A DNA stretch of 33,976 nt from Streptomyces sp. UW30 (lineage in GTDB: Bacteria > Actinomycetota > Actinomycetes > Streptomycetales > Streptomycetaceae): NCBI RefSeq assembly GCF_008042075.1, contig NZ_RDBN01000053.1, positions 1,192,522 through 1,226,497 on the forward strand. The letters run 5' to 3'. The position numbers and the translations under genes were made by a program. Of the stretch, positions 30,328 through 33,976 are shown one piece after another. Position 1 is the stretch's first letter. Each line of letters starts with the position of its first letter. The notes beneath the pieces are model-generated. The model searched no databases, was not told the DNA's origin, and was given only the letters and a program-made list of their open reading frames with translations.

Positions 30328-31773
30328 TCAGTCCCGCTCCACGGCCCCCGCCAGATCCAGCGCGGAAGCGATCCGTACCGCCACGTCCTCCGCGTACACC
30401 GCGTCGCCGCGCCCGAACGCGGTCCGCCCGGACCCGCGCAGGAACGTCACGACGCCCAGTGTCCGCCCCCGGCTGCGCAGCACCGCGCACAGCACGTGCA
30501 CCGCGTCCGCCGGCCACTGCCGTGCCACGGCCCACTCGCGCGCCCGCTCCGCCGACAGGTTCCCCGCGTCGGCGCGCACCGACCCGGCCCGCGCCACGCA
30601 ACTCAACGCCGGGTGCCCCTCCGCGTACCGCACGGGCAGGCCGGCCTCCCCACCGAGCCGGCTCGGACCCGGCGCCCCGGAGGGCGTCACGGCGGCCCGG
30701 ACGAGCCGTACAGGATCCGCGGCCTCCCCGCCCGCCGCCGTCTGATCGGCCACCGGCCCGCCCGCGACCCGGTCGATCAGCGCGTGATCTGCGAACCCGG
30801 CCAGCGCGAAGTCCAGATGCACCGTCGCCGCCTCCGCGGGGTCCTCGCACTCGGCGGCGGCCCGCGCGGCGCGGTGCAGCTGATTGGCCCGGAACCGCAG
30901 CAGCGCCGCCTCCTGCTCGGCCTGCTTGGCCTCGGTCACATCCTGGAAGAGCCAGCCCACGCCCAACGGCACGGGCTCCTCCGCGAGCGGCGAGGCCAGC
31001 CGTACGAAGCCGCACCGCCAGCAGCGGCGCCGCTCGCCGTCCGGCGTGCGCACACTCACCCAGATCTCGGCGGGCGCGGGCGGCGCGCCCTCGGCCAGCA
31101 CATGGGTGAGCGCGCTCTCCAGCTCCTCGACCCCCTGTGCGAGCAGCTCGCCCAGTGGCCGCCCCAGCACCGACGTACGCCCGATACCCAGCGCCCGGGC
31201 CGCGTGAGCGTTCACAACGGCCGGTCGCAGATCCGCGTCGACCAGCACGACACCCCACGAAGCGTCCTCGAACAGCGCCTCGCTGAGCGCTATCGACCGC
31301 TCCAGATCGATCTGCGCGTGCACCTCGCTGAACGCGCAGTACACCCCGGCGGGCTTCCCGTCCGGTCCGCGCACCGCCGCCGACTGGGTCCGTACGAGAA
31401 CCCGCCCGCCGTCCTTCGTCAGCAGGGCGAACTCGTTCACCTGACGTCCGGGAGCGTGCATGGCGGACATCAGCCGCCCCTCGACCTCCTCGGCGTCGGC
31501 CTCGCGCACCGCCCACCCGGCGAACCCGTGCCGGCCCACGGCCTCGGCCGCGGTCCATCCGAGGATCCGCTCCGCCTCGCGGTTCCAATGGGTGACGACG
31601 CCGTCCCCGTCGAAGGCGCACAGGGCAGCGTCCATCCCGTCCAGCAGCGCGGCCAGCAGATCGGACCCGCCTGCCGAACCCTCCGAACCACCCGACAAAC
31701 CGTCCGGACCGTCCCGCTCGGGTTCGTCCGGCCCCAGCTCGTCGGTGGTCCCACTACGCCGGGAAGCACTCAC
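30328..31773 (-). CDS. PAS-PAS-GAF sensory protein without an output domain
   Basis: A 481-residue cytoplasmic protein. After an acidic N-terminus rich in Glu, Asp and Gly (1-40), a first PAS domain spans about 42-150 (LLDGMDAALCAFDGDGVVTHWN, then AERILGWTAAEAVGRHG). A second follows at about 155-275 (EDASWGVVLVDADLRPAVVN, ending GWLFQDVTEAKQAEQEA). The rest resembles a GAF domain (ending LGVVTFLRGSGRTAFGRGDAVYAEDVAVRIASAL). Streptomyces relatives with this layout usually carry a PP2C/SpoIIE phosphatase or histidine kinase at the C-terminus; here the protein stops after GAF, although the DNA shows no remnant. Start is GTG at 31773. It converges on the SIS gene, with stops 10 bp apart. Confidence 0.87.
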   Translation of the reverse strand: MSASRRSGTTDELGPDEPERDGPDGLSGGSEGSAGGSDLLAALLDGMDAALCAFDGDGVVTHWNREAERILGWTAAEAVGRHGFAGWAVREADAEEVEGRLMSAMHAPGRQVNEFALLTKDGGRVLVRTQSAAVRGPDGKPAGVYCAFSEVHAQIDLERSIALSEALFEDASWGVVLVDADLRPAVVNAHAARALGIGRTSVLGRPLGELLAQGVEELESALTHVLAEGAPPAPAEIWVSVRTPDGERRRCWRCGFVRLASPLAEEPVPLGVGWLFQDVTEAKQAEQEAALLRFRANQLHRAARAAAECEDPAEAATVHLDFALAGFADHALIDRVAGGPVADQTAAGGEAADPVRLVRAAVTPSGAPGPSRLGGEAGLPVRYAEGHPALSCVARAGSVRADAGNLSAERAREWAVARQWPADAVHVLCAVLRSRGRTLGVVTFLRGSGRTAFGRGDAVYAEDVAVRIASALDLAGAVERD

Positions 31774-31929
31774 CTGGACCCCCTGCCAAGCTGCGTCCGC
31801 ACGTACGACGCGTCGGTTCGCTCACTCGCAATCATCTAACTGGAACGTGACCCAGCACACACCGAGTTCCCCAAGATTGAAGGAATCGTTGTACGAGCCG
31901 CTGTGCGGTCACCGGCGCGATGCGAAAGA

Positions 31930-32340
31930 TCAGGCATGAGATCCGCTTCCCTTGCGCGCGTAGACCTCGATCTCGAACTTCATACGAGGGTCGGCCAGCC
32001 CGCACACCATCATCGTCGCCGCCGGTCGCACGTCCCCGAAGTGCTGCCGCAGGACGGGCCAGCACGGCTCGAAGTCCTCCCGTTCGGGCAGCAGGTACCG
32101 CACGCGGACCACGTCGGCGAACGAACACCCCGCCTCCTGGAGCGCGGCCCCCACGTTCCGCAGACACTGCTCGGCCTGCTCCACCACGTCCTCGGAGATG
32201 GTCATGGTCGCGTAGTCGAACCCGGTCGTGCCCGACACGTGCACCCAGTCCCCGTCGACCACGGCACGCGCGTACCCGATCTGTTCCTCGAAGGTCGAGC
32301 CACTGAGGATCGCCCGCCGCCCCACCTGCTGGTTTGTCAT
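31930..32340 (-). CDS. RidA-family protein
   Basis: A 136-residue YjgF/YER057c/UK114 protein. Active RidA enzymes deaminate reactive enamine/imine intermediates made by PLP-dependent enzymes, and the catalytic Arg105 is present (DVRPAATMMV). The conserved C-terminal strand reads MKFEIEVYARK. The presence of pdxH next door, which makes PLP, suits this role. It could also be a non-archetypal Rid protein. The gene appears to be transcribed as a leaderless mRNA from a promoter at 32348-32376. Confidence 0.9.
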   Translation of the reverse strand: MTNQQVGRRAILSGSTFEEQIGYARAVVDGDWVHVSGTTGFDYATMTISEDVVEQAEQCLRNVGAALQEAGCSFADVVRVRYLLPEREDFEPCWPVLRQHFGDVRPAATMMVCGLADPRMKFEIEVYARKGSGSHA

Positions 32341-32347
32341 GCACGGA

Positions 32348-32376
32348 ACGCTAGAGGAGCGGCGCCGACAGGTCCA
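32348..32376 (-). promoter_or_regulatory. Leaderless promoter of the RidA gene
   Basis: On the minus strand TGGACC (32376-32371), a 17-bp spacer and TAGCGT (32353-32348). Seven bases separate the -10 element from the ATG at 32340. There is no ribosome-binding site. Confidence 0.6.
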
Positions 32377-32388
32377 CGGAAAAAGCGG

Positions 32389-32417
32389 TTGATCGGAGGC
32401 GAGCCGGTTCCTAATGT
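32389..32417 (+). promoter_or_regulatory. Strong plus-strand promoter with no ordinary gene behind it
   Basis: TTGATC (32389-32394), a 17-bp spacer and TAATGT (32412-32417) make one of the best housekeeping promoters in the window. Transcription should start near 32424, just before the tiny ORF. Confidence 0.6.
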
Positions 32418-32450
32418 GTGGTGCACACGAGAAGGGAGGTGGTTCGGCAG

Positions 32451-32489
32451 ATGTATGAATACCGGACGCGTGAGGTGGCTGCGGGCTAG
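32451..32489 (+). CDS. 12-codon micro-ORF
   Basis: ATG at 32451 follows GGGAGGTGG with ideal spacing and encodes MYEYRTREVAAG before a TAG at 32487-32489. It begins about 27 bases after the predicted transcription start. It looks like a leader peptide, but no co-directional structural gene follows. The frame is open upstream to a GTG at 32418, which would lie in front of the predicted transcription start. Confidence 0.4.
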   Translation: MYEYRTREVAAG

Positions 32490-32568
32490 CGGCCCGTCAC
32501 CCCACCCAGTGCGGTGCCGGACCAGCATGTGAAAGACGCATGCAGCCGGCCCAATCCCAGCAGTCACC

Positions 32569-32660
32569 CGACCCGCGAGTTCGCCGGCACGTCCGGCCGG
32601 CTCCCCCGCCACTGGCGCAGGGACCCGAACTCGCGGGTCGTCTGCGTATACGGACCCGCG
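32569..32660. repeat. Inverted repeat able to form two competing hairpins
   Basis: CGACCCGCGAGTTCG (32569-32583) is perfectly complementary to CGAACTCGCGGGTCG (32626-32640), with a 42-base loop. A third copy, GACCCGCG at 32653-32660, could also pair with the middle arm (CGCGGGTC), giving a smaller alternative hairpin. This is the arrangement of an attenuator or a terminator serving pdxH (-) and the small plus-strand transcript. Confidence 0.7.
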
Positions 32661-32672
32661 CAGCGGCCCGGC

Positions 32673-33362
32673 TCACGGACTGAGCCGCTCCACGCGCCAG
32701 CCCCCGTCCTGCTCCACCACATACCGCAGCCGGTCGTGCAGCCGGTTCTCGCGCCCCTGCCAGAACTCCACCGTCTGCGGGGCCACCCGGAAGCCGCCCC
32801 AGTCCGGCGGCACCGGCACCTGCTCCCCCTCGGGATAGCGCGCGGCCAGCTCGGCGTACGAGGCGTCCAGCTCCGCGCGCGAGGCGATGACCGACGACTG
32901 GGCGCTGGCCCAGGCGCCGAGCTGGGAGCCGTGCGGGCGGGTCCGGAAGTAGGCGGCCGTCTCGTCGCGCCCGGTGCGCCGCGCCACCCCCGTGACGATG
33001 ACCTGGCGGGCCATCGGGTGCCAGGGGAAGAGCAGGCAGACGTACGGGTTCCCGGCGAGGTCGCGGCCCTTGTGGGAGCCGTAGTTGGTGAAGAAGACGA
33101 AGCCCTGCTCGTCGAACTGCTTCAGCAGCACCGTGCGTGAGCTGGGCCGCCCCTCGGCGTCCGCGGTGGAGACGATCATCGCGTTCGGCTCGAAGAGGTG
33201 GGCCTCGGCCGCGGCCTGCTTGAACCAGCGCGCGAACTGGGCCACCGGAGTGGCGGCCAGACCGGCCTCGGCGAGCCCCTCGGCCCGGTAGTGCTTGCGC
33301 ATCGCGGCGGGATCGGGGACGGGCTCGGCGGGATCGAAGGCGACGGCGTCTGGGTCGGTCAC
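32673..33362 (-). CDS. pdxH: Pyridoxamine 5'-phosphate oxidase PdxH
   Basis: A 229-residue FMN enzyme that oxidises pyridoxine or pyridoxamine 5'-phosphate to PLP. Family hallmarks: [41 protein letters not shown] (FMN phosphate binding), [26 protein letters not shown], and the C-terminal signature [16 protein letters not shown] prefer the GTG at 33362 ([14 protein letters not shown]), which fits a leaderless promoter; a start at 33392 would add ten residues. Length then agrees with the family. Neighbouring ridA and this gene are both linked to PLP chemistry. Confidence 0.94.
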   Translation of the reverse strand: MTDPDAVAFDPAEPVPDPAAMRKHYRAEGLAEAGLAATPVAQFARWFKQAAAEAHLFEPNAMIVSTADAEGRPSSRTVLLKQFDEQGFVFFTNYGSHKGRDLAGNPYVCLLFPWHPMARQVIVTGVARRTGRDETAAYFRTRPHGSQLGAWASAQSSVIASRAELDASYAELAARYPEGEQVPVPPDWGGFRVAPQTVEFWQGRENRLHDRLRYVVEQDGGWRVERLSP

Positions 33363-33685
33363 GCGGTCATCTTGCCGTATCCGAACGAGCACTGTCGGGC
33401 ACGGTGTCCTTCGTCACTACATGGCACTCAGTGCCGCAAGGGCTCCCCAATGGTGGCACTCAGGGTTATCGTTTCGATGCCGTTCCGGTTGGATGACCGC
33501 CAGCCGCACGGGGCATCACAGGGGTACGCCCCGGACCGCGAGTCCGCAGAGGCCCGGAGTCCCGCACGCCCGGAATCCGAGCCCGTGACCGTGGATCCAC
33601 CCGGGTGTGCGCCGTCTCCGCCGACTGTCATGTGGTCGTTCCACCCACAACCCCATCCGTCGCACACATCACGAGGAGCCGCCTG
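33363..33685. other. Divergent promoter region between pdxH and the citrate synthase
   Basis: This 323-bp region should hold both promoters. For pdxH, CCGACA (33398-33393) and CAAGAT (33374-33369) on the minus strand with an 18-bp spacer would give a leaderless mRNA. Two GGCACTCAG copies are at 33423 and 33455. No gene is convincing here. Confidence 0.5.
33423..33463. promoter_or_regulatory. Two GGCACTCAG motifs, the first a perfect palindrome
   Basis: GGCACTcAGTGCC at 33423-33435 has perfect 6-bp arms, and GGCACTCAG recurs at 33455-33463, 32 bp later (three helical turns). GGCACTC resembles one half of a heat-shock CIRCE element, but the complementary GAGTGCC half at CIRCE spacing is absent. 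The motif probably binds a regulator of the citrate synthase gene. Confidence 0.5.
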
Positions 33686-33976
33686 ATGTCCGACTTCGTA
33701 CCCGGGCTCGAAGGAGTCGTCGCGTTCGAGACGGAGATCGCCGAACCGGACAAGGAGGGCGGCGCCCTCCGATACCGAGGCGTCGACATCGAGGACCTGG
33801 TCGGCCACGTCTCGTTCGGCAACGTCTGGGGGCTGCTCGTCGACGGTGCCTTCCGGCCCGGACTGCCGGCCGCCGAGCCCTTCCCGATTCCCGTGCACTC
33901 CGGCGACATCCGCGTCGACGTCCAGTCCGCGCTCGCCATGCTCGCCCCCGTGTGGGGCCTGAAACCCCTCCTGGAC
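33686..33976 (+). CDS. Citrate synthase, N-terminal part (cut by the window end)
   Basis: The first 97 residues of a citrate synthase-family protein, which condenses acetyl-CoA (or propionyl-CoA in methylcitrate synthases) with oxaloacetate. VPGLEGVVAFETEIAEPDKEGGALRYRGVDIEDL is the characteristic N-terminus of the actinobacterial short citrate synthase, followed by VSFGNVWGLLVDGAF. Catalytic His and Asp lie beyond the window. ATG at 33686 follows GAGGAG at 33673-33678. It is divergent from pdxH. Whether it is the citrate or the methylcitrate type cannot be told from this part. Confidence 0.9.
   Translation, partial: MSDFVPGLEGVVAFETEIAEPDKEGGALRYRGVDIEDLVGHVSFGNVWGLLVDGAFRPGLPAAEPFPIPVHSGDIRVDVQSALAMLAPVWGLKPLLD

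Larger units (their letters stand above)
32341..32672. other. Intergenic region with a small transcript candidate
   Basis: This 332-bp stretch holds two back-to-back promoters, one for ridA (32348-32376, minus) and one pointing right (32389-32417). To the right it holds a tiny ORF (32451-32489) and two alternative hairpins (32569-32660). No gene of normal size fits on the plus strand before the end of pdxH (minus). Confidence 0.65.

Noticed and set aside
33423..33463. CIRCE heat-shock element
   Set aside because: The half-site GGCACTC is present twice, but the inverted half GAGTGCC at nine-base spacing is not.
33428..33939. Minus-strand frames over the citrate synthase start
   Set aside because: They are antisense to a well-recognised N-terminus with a good ribosome-binding site.
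1..33976. tRNA, rRNA, CRISPR array, insertion sequence or prophage genes
   Set aside because: I saw no cloverleaf with a TTCGANNC arm, no regular short spaced repeats with unique spacers, and no transposase, integrase or phage structural motifs.

Overview
The window is high-GC (about 72%) DNA with Streptomyces-type codon use, frequent GTG starts and several likely leaderless promoters. I read it as Streptomyces core chromosome. The run of a DtxR/DmdR1 iron regulator, SIS protein, RidA, PdxH and a citrate synthase, and the pair purU plus a SCO4402-family gene, recall the S. coelicolor SCO4388-SCO4412 region. That link rests on memory of family names, not on a search.

Layout. 1-4634: end of a flavin reductase, an MFS transporter (-), a GlxA-type AraC regulator (+), a 188-bp tandem repeat, and a second MFS transporter (-). 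4701-14036: an acyl-CoA catabolic island with a zinc alcohol dehydrogenase, acyl-CoA dehydrogenase and SDR (- operon), a divergent cyclase-family gene, an RsbW-like ATPase, two adjacent acyl-CoA dehydrogenases of unequal size (- operon) and a divergent AMP-forming acyl-CoA ligase. Both divergent promoter regions of this island carry the same 5-5-5 palindrome, so one unseen repressor probably controls all four transcription units. 14058-17535: EF-hand protein, STAS anti-anti-sigma factor, ECF sigma factor and its zinc-finger anti-sigma factor. 17590-23520: purU, SCO4402-family protein, a lipoprotein solute-binding protein and a proline/glutamine-rich membrane protein that have both lost their 3' ends at one junction, and an HTH-TPR regulator. 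23838-27931: primase/polymerase-like protein, a two-gene ABC transporter, and an alpha/beta hydrolase whose nucleophile is Ala. 27932-33976: a structured non-coding region with a LexA-like box, dmdR1, a SIS protein behind a DasR-like site, a PAS-PAS-GAF protein, RidA, a tiny ORF with its own promoter and competing hairpins, pdxH, and the start of a citrate synthase.

The most unusual features are three DNA rearrangements, each at the meeting point of two convergent genes: a perfect 100-bp inverted duplication at the left edge that creates an in-frame chimera, a 188-bp tandem amplification of a regulator's 3' end that now supplies the C-terminus of the opposing transporter, and a junction that truncates two convergent genes at a shared GC-rich word. 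They may be real or assembly artefacts, and reads across them would decide. The best candidates for undescribed regulation are the shared operator of the acyl-CoA island and the small transcript at 32389-32660.
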